64,000 nucleotides of DNA, from positions 1,757,922 to 1,821,921 of the forward strand of contig JAIUJO010000082.1 in NCBI GenBank assembly GCA_023846275.1. The letters run 5' to 3'. Positions 21,856 to 31,567 of the stretch are shown piece by piece. A program made the position numbers and the translations under genes. The notes below the pieces were generated by a model. It had not been told where the DNA came from. It searched no databases and was given only the letters and a program-made list of their open reading frames with translations. Source of the stretch: Vanilla planifolia. Its lineage: Eukaryota > Streptophyta > Magnoliopsida > Asparagales > Orchidaceae. Position 1 is the first letter of the stretch, and every line of letters starts with the position of its first letter.

Positions 21856-22904
21856 TCAGACATTATCTGCATGTGTGTCATCAATGTGCTTACCAGCTCC
21901 CACCACATCCTGCGGTACCGCCAATATCATTGTGTCATAACCATCATGAGGTGGACGAGAAACATCCCTCGCCCCAAGACCCTCCATAGTGGTGCGCAGC
22001 TCTCTATCACCATCATAAGACCCAACGATCTTGGGGGTCAACATCCCTCTAGGCTGTTCCCTTCCTCTGAGGGCTGATGAGCTTCTTCTCCTTACAGTAG
22101 ACCTTCCCTTGCTCCTCCACCTTCCCAATCCCGTGTGGGAAGAAGTACCATTTTGGGTGCCCCCATGAGTATGATTAGGGCCTTGATTAATTGCGATCAT
22201 TCGATGCTTTCTAGGTTGGACGACCATTCAAGGCCTCAAACCCTCATTTACCCCCTCATCAAAGTTCACCCAAGGTGCCAAAGTGCCTGACGCAAGGTGA
22301 GGCACATCATCAACATCATGTGCACCCGACATGGTGTGCACAGTAGGTGGTGCACACTCTTTTGTAGCAATAGCAATGCGCATAGCAGGTGGCGTACGCT
22401 CGCCTGTAGAAATAGCATTGCTCTCCGAAGGTGGAGAGCTCAAGCGTGGGCGTAGGTGCAAGCACAGCCACAAGCTCAGAAATGGGCACGGACTCAAGTG
22501 CGGGCACAGGCGCAAGCACGGGTGTGGGTGCAACCCCGTGTGTCGTCGCAAGCAAAGGCGCGAGCGTAGGGCCAGGCGAGGGAGCGCACACAGGCAGAGG
22601 TAGACCCTGGCCAATGCCCACCACAATAAACATCTTCTCCACGCAGCATAGACTCCACATACACATGATCAACCCCTTGGTTTATCGAACAGATTCCCAC
22701 ATTTGAAGAGCATTCTCCAGGTTCCATCATAATATCACCATCATGAATACACGGATCAACATCCACTAATAACCCAAGCACCAATTCTTTCCCCTTATCT
22801 CGTGACACAAACTTCCCAGATTTAGCCCCATTATTTTGACATGGAGAAGAGCTGCCCCCATTCCTCAATTTCTTACTACTTCTCATCGCTTTTGCCCCAG
22901 CCAT
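21856..22904 (-). pseudogene. LINE copy 3 ORF1, core domains deleted
   Basis: The N-terminus is intact from ATG 22904 (MAGAKAMRSSKKLRNGG, then KFVSRDKGKELVLGLLVDVD and GECSSNVGICSINQG). A repetitive Pro/Ala/Val-rich stretch follows (about 22605-22430). The reading then passes directly to the C-terminal part: WVNFDEGVNEGLRPWMVVQP, RSTVRRRSSSALRGREQPRG and a further 50 residues to the stop at 21856. Compared with copies 2 and 4, the roughly 330-residue DUF4283 plus CCHC core is missing. The product would therefore lack the known RNA-binding parts. Frameshifts also separate the N- and C-terminal blocks. Confidence 0.78.
22430..22605 (-). repeat. Proline/alanine-rich minisatellite in ORF1 of copy 3
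   Basis: GC-rich short repeats of about 12-24 bp (words such as GCGTGGGCGTAGGTGCAAGC) give on the minus strand a protein stretch like APTPVLAPVPALESVPISE. The same type of repeat, longer, is in copy 4 (29765-30080). It sits between the N-terminal region and the position where the DUF4283 domain should begin. Confidence 0.65.
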
Positions 22905-23784
22905 ATAAGATTATAAGGAAAAGCTGCCTTCAATCATAGAGGAGAAACACGACACCAGCAGTCGGACACAAACCACACTCAATCCACAAAACATGGGCTA
23001 CCTGTAGCAAATAGGTGAGGCAAATCGCAGCAATATGCAGCTAACAGGATAAAATCAAGAGGGAGCAAGAATAGCAATCAAAGCAACACACAAGCACCGC
23101 ACACAGCCGCAGCACCCTGTATTATTACAAACAAATAAAAGGCACCAGGCCTAGAAAAAGCTCCAAATAACAGCACCGCAGGAAGAAACCGCAAAGGAAG
23201 CAACCAGGTCGCGCTGTAGATGTTGATGACACGTTGATGATCAAGCCTCCTCGCCCCAGTCGCATGCTAATCCTGTATTATTACAGCCCCAAGCGCTAAA
23301 GCGTAATTACAAGCATTCAGCAAGCACAATACACTGAGGTGCACGGGCGCATAAGATGCGCTGTGAGGCACAATTGCACTTTAATCCTTGTCCAGCGAGC
23401 CCGCAGAACGAAAATTTGAAATTTGTAATTTGAAATTAGGCAGCTAGTGTAGGGGTCATCTTCAACCTCTAAATGCATCACATACGTAATGAACAGTAAA
23501 CCATGGCAATGGTGTTTGCGAGATATACCTCAATCTTAAGCAGATAAATGAAATACAACGATCTCCAGAATCTGACGAGCTCAAAATATAGCAAAAAACG
23601 TTGAGACTTCATGTAGAAAAACTTTGCACAGCACGAAAGCCACAAGCGCAAAAGGAGCACGTAGAGAAGCTCAGCGCCGCGACACCAGGCGCATACGAGA
23701 GAGCACCAGCGAACCCCCACGCTACCAGTGAGCACAGTGAGCATGCCCTGTTCCATCCAAAAGAGGGAACCCGAGAGCACACCC
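22905..23784 (-). promoter_or_regulatory. 5' UTR of LINE copy 3
   Basis: About 880 bp without conserved protein. CCTGTATTATTACA occurs twice, near 23112 and 23271 (about 160 bp apart), so the proximal UTR appears to be an imperfect tandem repeat. An AT-rich block near 23410-23440 (AAATTTGAAATTTGTAATTT) matches copies 2 and 6. The terminal block is GAGGGAACCCGAGAGCACACC, ending against the 18S residue. A promoter role is inferred from conservation only. Confidence 0.55.
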
Positions 23785-23800
23785 AAAGTCTTTGGGTTCC
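23785..23800 (+). other. 16-bp 18S rDNA residue at the copy 3 / copy 4 junction
   Basis: AAAGTCTTTGGGTTCC of 18S sits precisely between the 5' end of copy 3 and the 3' end of copy 4 (TTGATTCAAAAGGTTGGCC). It is the second independent occurrence of the same trimmed 18S segment inside the LINE array. Together with the preceding CCC it forms the 15-bp palindrome CCCAAAGTCTTTGGG. Confidence 0.85.
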
Positions 23801-23842
23801 TTGATTCAAAAGGTTGGCCGAAGCGTACAAAATCAACCCTAA

Positions 23843-26800
23843 TTATGGAGGTTCAAAAAAAAATCCACAAACAAAAGCTTTTCAAGCACATCGGGTAGGG
23901 GCATACCCCTTTCCCAATGGAATTCAGAAGTATATGATGTTTTGCAATCCAATCAGCAGAGACATTAGCTTCCTGAAGGACAGGAAAGAAACGAGTAGTC
24001 AGCCTACATCTGGCATAATGAAGTGCATCAGAGTATATGCTATAGGCCATGGGGTGGTGAATCATCTACATAACCTCCTGAATCGTAGTGGTGGAGTCAG
24101 ACTGGAACTCAACAGCCAGAAAGTTCTGAAGGTTCGTCATGGTGAGCATAAGAGCCTCAAGAATCGCATGAATCTCCAAAGTGTTTGAGGACGTGAAATG
24201 AAATGTTTCCCTTTAGCATAAAGAGGTCGACCAAAGTGATCACTGGCAATCATGCCAACCCCAACCTTATCATCAATTACTACCGCATCATAATTGAAAA
24301 TGATCCATCCCATTGGAGGGGGGAGCCAAGTAGAAGTTATAGGACCCAAAGGGTAGGACTTCCCACTGGACGAAGATGAGAGAGGTGAGGAATAAGTGGC
24401 AGTAGCAGCAATCTCCAGCTTAATCTTATGTGTAAGGTCACTTTGACTGTAAGAAGGTTCCTTGTGCTTCTTGAGATTGCGGTTTGTCCAAACATAGTAC
24501 ATAGTAATAGCCATAACAGCCAAATGGTGAGCCAAAGTCCCGCATACCGCATCGCACCTAGCAGCAAAAAACATGCGTGCAAATGCGCACTCCCAAAGCG
24601 CATGAATGCAATCCTTTATCTCACCACAGTCCCAAATGCATAATGAACAGTTGTTTAAGTGCCTCTTGACACACCAAGTAGCAGTGGGAATAAGATCTCT
24701 CGCAACCCTCCAAATAAAAACATGAAACCATGGCAAAGTCTTGAGTTTCCAAATCTAGGCAAGGCGATGACCATGGGGATCTTCATGGGTATGCACAATA
24801 AAGTCCTTATAGAAAGTCGTGCAAGAGACATGACTTTCAATCATTTGAAGCCTGGACAAGCTCATCAACCACTCCATTCTGCCTCCACAAGAAGTGACCA
24901 ATTCTATCTCTAAGAAGATTACCAGCCCACAGCTCAATAAAGTTAAGGTCCTACTGCCCCGTCTCGTCTATGCAATCCCTAACCATGCAAGGCCACCGAG
25001 CCTCCATATTGATATATGTGGGCCACCATCTAATAAAGAGAAAATCCATCCAATTATCCTCATAAAAAGCAACACTACTTCCATCAACAAGCTTCCGAAC
25101 GAAACCACGAATAGCATGAGGAAGAGCTTCAAAAATAAGGCGACAAGCGTGGGGCGCGCCATGGAGAACCCTGCAAAGGTTATTACCAAATGGATATTTC
25201 CTCCTCATAATGTCCACCCAAAGGTTGTTATCATGAAGTAACCTCTTACAATGTTTCATGATCAAAGCATGCTTCCAGATCTACAAGTCAAAGATGCCCG
25301 GTCCCTTCAAATATTTAGGGAGAGAAACCATATGCCAATCTGAGTAATGAATAGAATGGTTATGACCCGTGCCACACCAAAGAAATCTCCTCATATGTTG
25401 CTTAATGATCTCCAAAGTCCCCATGGGGACAACACAATGGCTCAATACAAAATATGGAATAGCACCTAACACTGCTTTAATCATGAGGATTTTGCCAGCC
25501 AAGGACAGATGTCTAACGCTCCACTTAGCAATCTGAGTCTTAATTTTTTGAATGATAAAATTGAAGTCACCCTTGTTAAGGAGGGTGGCCAAAATGGGAA
25601 TATCGAGACAGGACACCCTAGTACTTTTAGGAATCATCAGTTTTCTAGCCATAATACGCATCGTCTTCTCCTTCATACCCCTACTGAAGAAAAGGCACGA
25701 CTTATCTAGATTCACCTTGAGGCTGGTATACCTAGTAAAGTGACGTTGAAGTTTCTTAATAGCCCTAATAGAAGCATAGGAAACAGGAGCATAGATAATA
25801 ATGTCATCAGCATATAAAAAATGAGAAATAATAGGGGTAGCATGGGAACACTGAAATGCAAGTAAAGTCGTCTCCTAATACTTGCGAGCCAGCATGGAAA
25901 AGAACTCAGTAACCATGGAAAACAGATAAGGGGAAAGGGGCTCCCCTACCGAAGACCTCTGGTTGCATGAATCCAAGGAAGCCTCATGTCATTGAGGAGA
26001 ACCCCAAACCTAGGAGCCTCAACACAAGCCAACACCTAGTCACACAAGATAGGAGGAAAATCCATCAAATGCTTCATCTCTATCAGGAATTCCTATTTCA
26101 CACTATCATAAGCCTACTCAAAATCAAAATTTATAGACATCAAACCAGCCTTTGAAGTAAAAGAATGCATACAGACCTCCATTTCCTGTGTAATGAAGAT
26201 ATTATCAGATATGGATCTACAACGAACAAAGGCTCCTTGCACTCTAGCAATAATATGAGGGAGAACACCCTTAAGTCTGTCAACCAGAATCCTCGCAATA
26301 ACCTTATATATGAAGTTACACAAACTGATGGGTCTAAAATGTTCTGGGCCTGCAAGCCCCCTGCCTCTTAGGGATGAGCACAACCAGAGCGCCTTTCCAA
26401 GAAATAGGCATACATCGATCACTAACAAAGCAATAGACAACCTGGATAATGTCCTCTTGAATGATGTCCCAGTAGCCCGAAATGAACTCAGAGGTGATGC
26501 CATCCAACCCCGGTGCCTTGTTTCTCCTACAAGACCGAATAGCAGCATAGACCTCCTCCCCCGTGACCTGGCAAATCAACGTAGATTTCTATGACAAAGT
26601 GATGCAATTATGAGACATATGATGGAAAGAAGGCATAGCACTAGACCCACAACCCCACTTTGAGCCAAAGTATCTCATGAGAGTGTCACCAATCCCCTCC
26701 GAAGTATACATCTCAATCCCAGCCTCATCCTTCAGTTTGGTGGTCCGATTATTCCTCCACCTGGAGGTAGCAGCAGCATGAAAGCAACTAGAGTTCCTAT

Positions 26801-27876
26801 CACACAAATAGGCCCAATGAAGTTTGGCACGTTGCCACCACCATTTCTCCTTAAAGGCACATCCCTGTTAAAATCCGTGATAAGGTTGCCAAGGTGAGCA
26901 TGCTCCTCCTCTGTAAGACCTTCCTCAGACTCCTTATTCTGCAATTGGGTAATCAATCTCTCTTTGTCTCTATTCCCTCCCATAATGTCTCCCAAATCTC
27001 TCTTACTACACCTATGCAAAGCCACCATGCACCTATGAAATTTTGTTGTTAAGGATACCATTCTAATCCCATTAGCTTTCCTCCTCCAAACCTACCTAAC
27101 AATGGCTAATTTTGGATGATCAAGACAAATACTCTAAAACCTATACCATGGTTCAGCCAAAGTAGCTTCCTCACCCCAGTATCAAACACAGGAGGATAAT
27201 GATCCGCGCCAATGCGAGCCAAATGGGTAACAAACAAAGAGTGAAGAGTGCCCAGTCCCTTCAAAGTAATGAGTGCATGATCCAGCCTCTCCCTGATTCT
27301 AGCACTATCCTTCTTGCCATTACACCATGTATACCTGTTCCCCACAAAACAAAGGTCTACATGCCCAAGGTCCTGGATGATCTCATAGAATTCCTGTTGA
27401 CCCAAACCACAGCTGAATGCCTTCCCCCTTTTTTTCTCCTCTTGAGACATAACGATGTTGAAATCACCCATGACAATCATAAGGCAGTCTCACACAGACT
27501 CCTCTCGAAGGATTTGCCAAACACCCCTATGCTTATAAGCATCCGTAGAAGAGTAAACAACACAGCACTTGGTGTGCAAACTAATATAAAGCTCCACATC
27601 CATAACCAGCACATGAGCAGAAGTACGAGAAATCATTAGAACAACATCCTGCCTCCAGAGAATAATAATACCTCCCGATTTTCCTATAGAAGGCTGAACA
27701 ACAAAAGACCAATCTTTTCCCAATAGTAAATCAGCATCCCTCCTGTCAAATTTTTCAACCCTTGTCTCAACTAAAGCAACAACCCCAATATTAGCCTCCC
27801 TAGTAAATCTCTGTAGATAACAGCGTGACTTTCGGTCTCTGATCCCTTTAATATTCCAAACAGCCAACTTGGTCAT
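23843..27876 (-). pseudogene. LINE copy 4 ORF2 (endonuclease-RT-RNase H), best-preserved endonuclease
   Basis: It starts at ATG 27876 (MTKLAVWNIKGIRDRKSRC). The endonuclease is open in two long pieces, 27876-27490 (VVALVETRVEKFDRRDADLL, GGIIILWRQD, CCVVYSS) and 27480-27106 (MIVMGDFNIVMSQEEKKRGK, NRYTWCNGKKDSARIRERLD, ADHYPPVFD), so most catalytic positions are visible. RT: WKGALVVLIPKRQGACRPR, KVIARILVDRLKGVLPHIIA, AFVRCRSISDNIFITQEMEV; intact YADD at 25814-25803; FFSRGMKEKTMRIMARKLMI. zf-RVT and RNase H at 24736-23843: WFHVFIWRVARDLIPTATW, NYDAVVIDDKVGVGMIASDH. There are still several frameshifts and stops. Confidence 0.87.
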
Positions 27877-28233
27877 GAGTAAATAGGTCGATAAGAGAGA
27901 AAAGCAACCCCTTGAAGATACATCTCAAGGTCCAAACATGTGTTCAGCATCAGAAGAAACAAAGCATCTGGCAACACCATGCTACATGACTAGCACAGGC
28001 CATCCACATCCTCAAGCCACACACAAATACTCCATCGAGGAGTGCTGCAAGCCACGATTTACAGCAAGGGATCTAATCCCTCAAATAATGCTTGTGTGAT
28101 TATCATCTGGACCCCTATCTGCACTATTACCCCTTGCCCCAATCTCCTCCACTGAAGTGGTGGGTGGAGCTCCATGTCTATTTGTAGATTGTTGTTGCAA
28201 TTCACCACTATTTAAGCCATGGGACTTAGGAAT
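27877..28233 (-). other. Inter-ORF spacer of LINE copy 4
   Basis: About 350 bp between the apparent end of ORF1 and the ORF2 ATG. It contains GTGCTGCAAGCCACGATTTACAG-like sequence, with counterparts in the equivalent spacers of copies 2, 3 and 5. No conserved frame is visible. Confidence 0.5.
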
Positions 28234-30292
28234 TCACATACCTCTATGCTGCTCCTGACTTCTGGCAAGTGATGAGCTTCTTCTCCTTATAGCAGACCTG
28301 CCCCTACTTGCCCATCGTTCAACATCTCGATGAGAGGAAATAACCTTACGGATGCTCCTATTATTATGGTTGCTATTTTGGTTATTTTGTATCATTTTAG
28401 GCTTTCTAGGTTGAACCACCATCCAAGAGCCCAACCCAACATTTGCATCCTCCTCAAAGTTCGTCCATGGCACCGAGGTGCATGGCGTGTGGCACTTCGC
28501 AACAACAAGGTGAGAGCTCGACATATCCCACGCGACGTGCATAGAATCTAGAGCGTGCGCATCTGTAGCAAATGCCTTTCGCACAATAGTGATTGTAGTC
28601 CCTGTAGCTATTGCACGCTCTATGCAGCTGCCTGATGCAGCGATGCATGAGATCGTTGTATCAATTGCATCCCTCGAATCAACAACGTCCACTGTAGCGA
28701 TTGCATCTACTGTAGCTTTAGCAATTCTAGGGTCAGTTGTAGGATCTATAGCCTTAGCAGAATTTGTAGCAATATTTAGTCCAGCAGCATATGTATTCCC
28801 TGCATCATTTGTACGACTCATAGAATTCCTATTTCTTGATTCTTTTGCGTGTGCTCCATCCCTTATTTTTTGTTGGCATTTATTTGATGTGTGTTCCACA
28901 TACCCACATTCAATGCAAATGCAAGGCAAAACCTCATGCACAAAGGGTTGAAATGTCCTACCAAGATCTCCACATAGCCACAACCTGGCTTGAGGGGCTT
29001 AGTCAATCCACTCGGATACACACACGAGCAAATGCCGATCTCCATGACTATGCCATCCATCCATCAAGAAGGATAGGTTCCCCAAAGCTCATTACAATCC
29101 GAATGATGTATTCAATATCCCAATAAAGTAGTGGTAATGCTGGGAAGCACACCCAAATGGGGTACACATAGTTGTGCATGATGATGGCTTGAAATCAGCC
29201 ATCCACATATCCAAGCCCATTGCTTGTCCAGCAACATGCGAAGGGCCCCCAACCAAACTTCATTTCTTTCCTCTACGGATTCAAAGTGAAGGCAAAACAA
29301 TTGTGAGGTAGCACCAAAACCATAAAGTTCGTGAAGTGACCCCAATATTTAGTAAGCATATGATCAATCACCGGGAAAGGTAGTGTGTCACCATATACTC
29401 TTCCCACTAAGTCATGTTTATGAAATTCCCATCTTCGCATGCAACCATCATGGGACATAACAATAGCACCATCCTCCAAATGATTCTTGACCGTGGCCAC
29501 CCTCTCTTTAATGTCAACTATGCTTGTATTAACGAAAGAAGAGACACCATTATTACATACCACATTGTATGTAAGAGCCTCCCAAAATGACACACGTGGA
29601 GAAATATTAGCCTGTAATGTTCCCAAGGGTCTAACATTGGCATTCGGTTGATTCGGTTATGGGCCCATAGCTTCTCGAATAGAAGAAACAACATTACAAG
29701 TAATAGCATCAACAACATCAATTCCATTCTTCCCAGCATCCAAATCCATAGCACGCCTAGCAAATGATGCAGGCGCGGGCCCGAGCCTGGAAGAACGCGA
29801 GCGCGGTCACAGGTGCAAGTGCAATTGTGGGCATAGGCATGAGCGCTGGCGAGGGCACAGGCACGAGTGCGAGTACAGGCATGAGCACAGGTGTTGATGC
29901 GAGTGTTGAAGCGGGTGTAGGCGCAAGCACATGTGCAAACGTAGAAATGGGCACGGAATCAAGCGCTGGCACGGGCACGATCTCAAGCATGAGCACAAGC
30001 GTGGGCACGGGTGCAAGCCCATGTGCAGACGCAAGCACAGGCACTAGCGTGGGGCCAAGCACGGGCATGCACACAGACAACGACAGTCCCCAACCAATGC
30101 ACACCACAATAAACTTCTCCATAGTGTAGACTCCACATACACATCATCATCCCCTTGGTTTGTCGAACAAATTCCCACATTTGAAGAGCATTCTCCAGGT
30201 TCCATCATAATATCACCATCATGAATACACGGATTAACATCCACTGATAACCTAAGAACCAATTCTTTCCCCTTATCTTGTGACACAAACTT
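28234..30292 (-). pseudogene. LINE copy 4 ORF1 (DUF4283 and intact CCHC knuckle), 5'-truncated
   Basis: It begins inside the N-terminal region (KFVSQDKGKELVLRLSVDVN; GECSSNVGICSTNQGDDDVY). A Pro/Ala/Val-rich repeat follows (about 30080-29765). The DUF4283-like domain spans 29626-29000: KERVATVKNHLEDGAIVMS, GRVYGDTLPFPVIDHML, KYWGHFTNFMVLVLPHNCF. The zinc knuckle CIECGYVEHTSNKC (about 28925-28870) keeps all four ligands, C-x2-C-x4-H-x4-C. The tail is an Ala/Thr/Asp-rich linker, LGSWMVVQPRKPK and RGRSAIRRRSSSLARSQEQ, with a stop at 28234. The 3' 750 bp is open; frameshifts lie upstream. Confidence 0.82.
29765..30080 (-). repeat. Proline/alanine-rich minisatellite in ORF1 of copy 4
   Basis: About 300 bp of short G/C-rich repeats (GGCACGAGTGCGAGTACAGG, GGCATGAGCACAGGTGTTGA and relatives, roughly 12-24 bp periods). 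On the ORF1 strand one frame stays open and reads VPVPALDSVPIS..APTPAST. The opposite strand is also open, but only because the repeat lacks stops. Longer than its counterpart in copy 3. Confidence 0.68.
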
Positions 30293-30940
30293 CCTAGGAG
30301 TGAGGCCTACTACTTAATTTAACTCAACATGGGAAAGCTTACCAGGGCCAGACATGACAAGGATTGACAAACAGAGGGATCTTTCTTGATTCTATAGGTG
30401 ATGGAGCATGGCTGTTCTTAGTTGGTGGAGTGATTTGTGTGGTTAATTTCATTAAGGAACGAGACCTCGGCTTGCTAACTAGCTATGCAGTGTGCAAGCC
30501 TTGTGGCCAGCTTCTTAGAGGGACTATAGCTGCTTAGGCCATGGAAGTTTGAGACAATAATAGGTTTGTGATGCCCTTAGATGTTCTGGTCTGCACATGT
30601 GTTACAATGATGTATTCAACGAGTCCATTACCTTGTTCAAAATGCCTGGGTAATCTTATGAAAATTTCATCATGATTGGGATAAATCATTGCAATAGATG
30701 GTCTTCAATGAGAAATTCCTAGTAAGAGCGAGTCATCAGCTCGTGTTGACTACGTCCCTACCCTTTGTACACACTGCCTGTCGCTCCTACCGATTGAATG
30801 GTCTGATGAAGTGTTTGGATTGCTGTGATGCAGGCAGTTTGCCACATGTGACTGGGTAGGAAGTCCATTGAACCTTATCATTTAGTGGAAGGAGAAGTCG
30901 TAACAAGGTTTTTGTTTGTTAACCTGTGGAAAGATCATTG
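30293..30940 (+). rRNA. 18S rRNA gene, 3' part (degenerate)
   Basis: The 3' 650 bp of 18S, starting just after the LINE insertion region (TTAATTTAACTCAACATGGG) and ending with GAAGTCGTAACAAGGTTTTT and GGAAAGATCATTG. It carries many substitutions at positions that are invariant in functional plant 18S (for example the 3'-terminal helix). It lacks about 53 bp next to the insertion site. It continues the plus-strand unit whose upstream 18S piece is 2862-2944. A pseudogene. Confidence 0.92.
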
Positions 30941-31163
30941 ACGAGAGGTATGATTGATTGGAACGATCTATACAAAATGTGGGAGTGCGACGGCTGTTCG
31001 ATGTCACGCTCTTTTGTAGTGCATGCTCCTGCTACCATTTGGAGCTCGAGGTTATGAGGGATAAAGAAAAGCTTATGGGCATTGTCAAGCACAAAGGGAG
31101 AGCAAATGTTAAGCTGGCAAACGGGTATGTTGTGGGTCGTCAAGTCCATTGAGTGCTGGCAAT
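30941..31163 (+). other. ITS1 (plus-strand unit)
   Basis: About 223 bp between the 18S end and 5.8S. A stretch GGGCATTGTCAAGCACAAAG resembles the conserved angiosperm ITS1 processing core. The length fits angiosperms better than conifers, whose ITS1 is much longer. Confidence 0.8.
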
Positions 31164-31324
31164 CGAACGACTCTTGACAATGGATATCATGGCTCTCGCA
31201 TCGATGAAGACTGCAATGAATTGCGATACGTGTTGTGAATTGTTGAATCCCATGACCAATCCATTTTTTGAACTCAAATTGTGCCCGAGGATGCAAGCCG
31301 AGGGCATGCCTGCATGGGTGTAAT
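31164..31324 (+). rRNA. 5.8S rRNA gene (degenerate)
   Basis: Recognisable landmarks are CGACTCTTGACAATGGATAT, GGCTCTCGCATCGATGAAGA and GCCCGAGGATGCAAGCCGAG. Length is about 161 bp, against roughly 160-164 in plants. Substitutions fall in highly conserved parts, for example AACGTAGC changed around 31212. Not expected to be functional. Confidence 0.9.
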
Positions 31325-31567
31325 GCCACTCTTCGCTCCTTACGAAAGCTTGGAATCTTTTGTGTGTTTCCCCAACCCCGTTGTAGAGATTGATGGAACC
31401 TCGTGTAATGGCATGGCATGTTGATGTGTGGGGCGACGGTCGACTGTCGACATGGTAAGAGGTGGACACCACCGACTGTTGTATTGTTGGCCAGCAAGAA
31501 TCGATGTTGTTCTGCGACAAGCAAATGTCCGGCATAGATCCAACTCCATCCTCCATGGTGTGGAATC
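31325..31567 (+). other. ITS2 (plus-strand unit)
   Basis: About 243 bp between 5.8S and 26S. The size is typical of angiosperms. The reverse-complement counterpart is 49798-50039. Confidence 0.75.

Larger units (their letters stand above)
17550..23784 (-). mobile_element. LINE copy 3: L1-type element with internally deleted ORF1
   Basis: About 6.2 kb on the minus strand: 5' UTR (23784-22905), ORF1 (22904-21856), a very short inter-ORF gap, ORF2 (21731-17592) and a 42-bp 3' UTR ending GGCCAATTTTTGAATCAAA. Both ends are defined by 18S residues (17533-17549 and 23785-23800). The 5' terminal block on the plus strand (GAGGGAACCCGAGAGCACACC) parallels that of copies 1 and 2. RNase H and RT sequences are closest to copy 4 (3 and 4 form a subfamily). 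ORF1 has lost its DUF4283 and zinc-knuckle core. Confidence 0.87.
23801..30292 (-). mobile_element. LINE copy 4: L1-type element, 5'-truncated against 18S
   Basis: About 6.5 kb on the minus strand: ORF2 (27876-23843), spacer, ORF1 (30292-28234). The 5' UTR and first ~30 codons of ORF1 are missing. The sequence is homologous to copy 3 up to CACAAACTTCC (30293) and then passes into 18S (TAGGAGTGAGGCC). The missing part and about 53 bp of 18S next to the insertion site were lost in one event, or the element is a 5'-truncated insertion with target deletion. The 3' end is typical (GGCCAACCTTTTGAATCAA, then 18S). Confidence 0.87.

Noticed and set aside
22331..22603. Arg-rich plus-strand frame
   Set aside because: Antisense shadow of the copy 3 ORF1 minisatellite.
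23782..23796. CCCAAAGTCTTTGGG as a hairpin terminator or designed site
   Set aside because: It arises from the chance join of the copy 3 end (CCC) and the 18S stub; the other junctions lack the left arm.
29764..30129. Plus-strand Gly/Ser/Thr-rich 121-codon frame
   Set aside because: It is the opposite strand of the ORF1 minisatellite; repeats of this base composition are stop-free in several frames.
2945..30292. LTR retrotransposon interpretation
   Set aside because: No long terminal repeats, protease or integrase; the endonuclease is APE-type and precedes the RT, as in LINEs.
2862..30940. Group I or spliceosomal intron splitting 18S
   Set aside because: The insert encodes LINE proteins on the opposite strand and has no intron core or splice features.
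30919..31524. A 201-codon minus-strand frame across ITS1/5.8S/ITS2
   Set aside because: It is antisense to rRNA sequence and recurs as 49814-50422 in the other unit only because the rDNA is shared.
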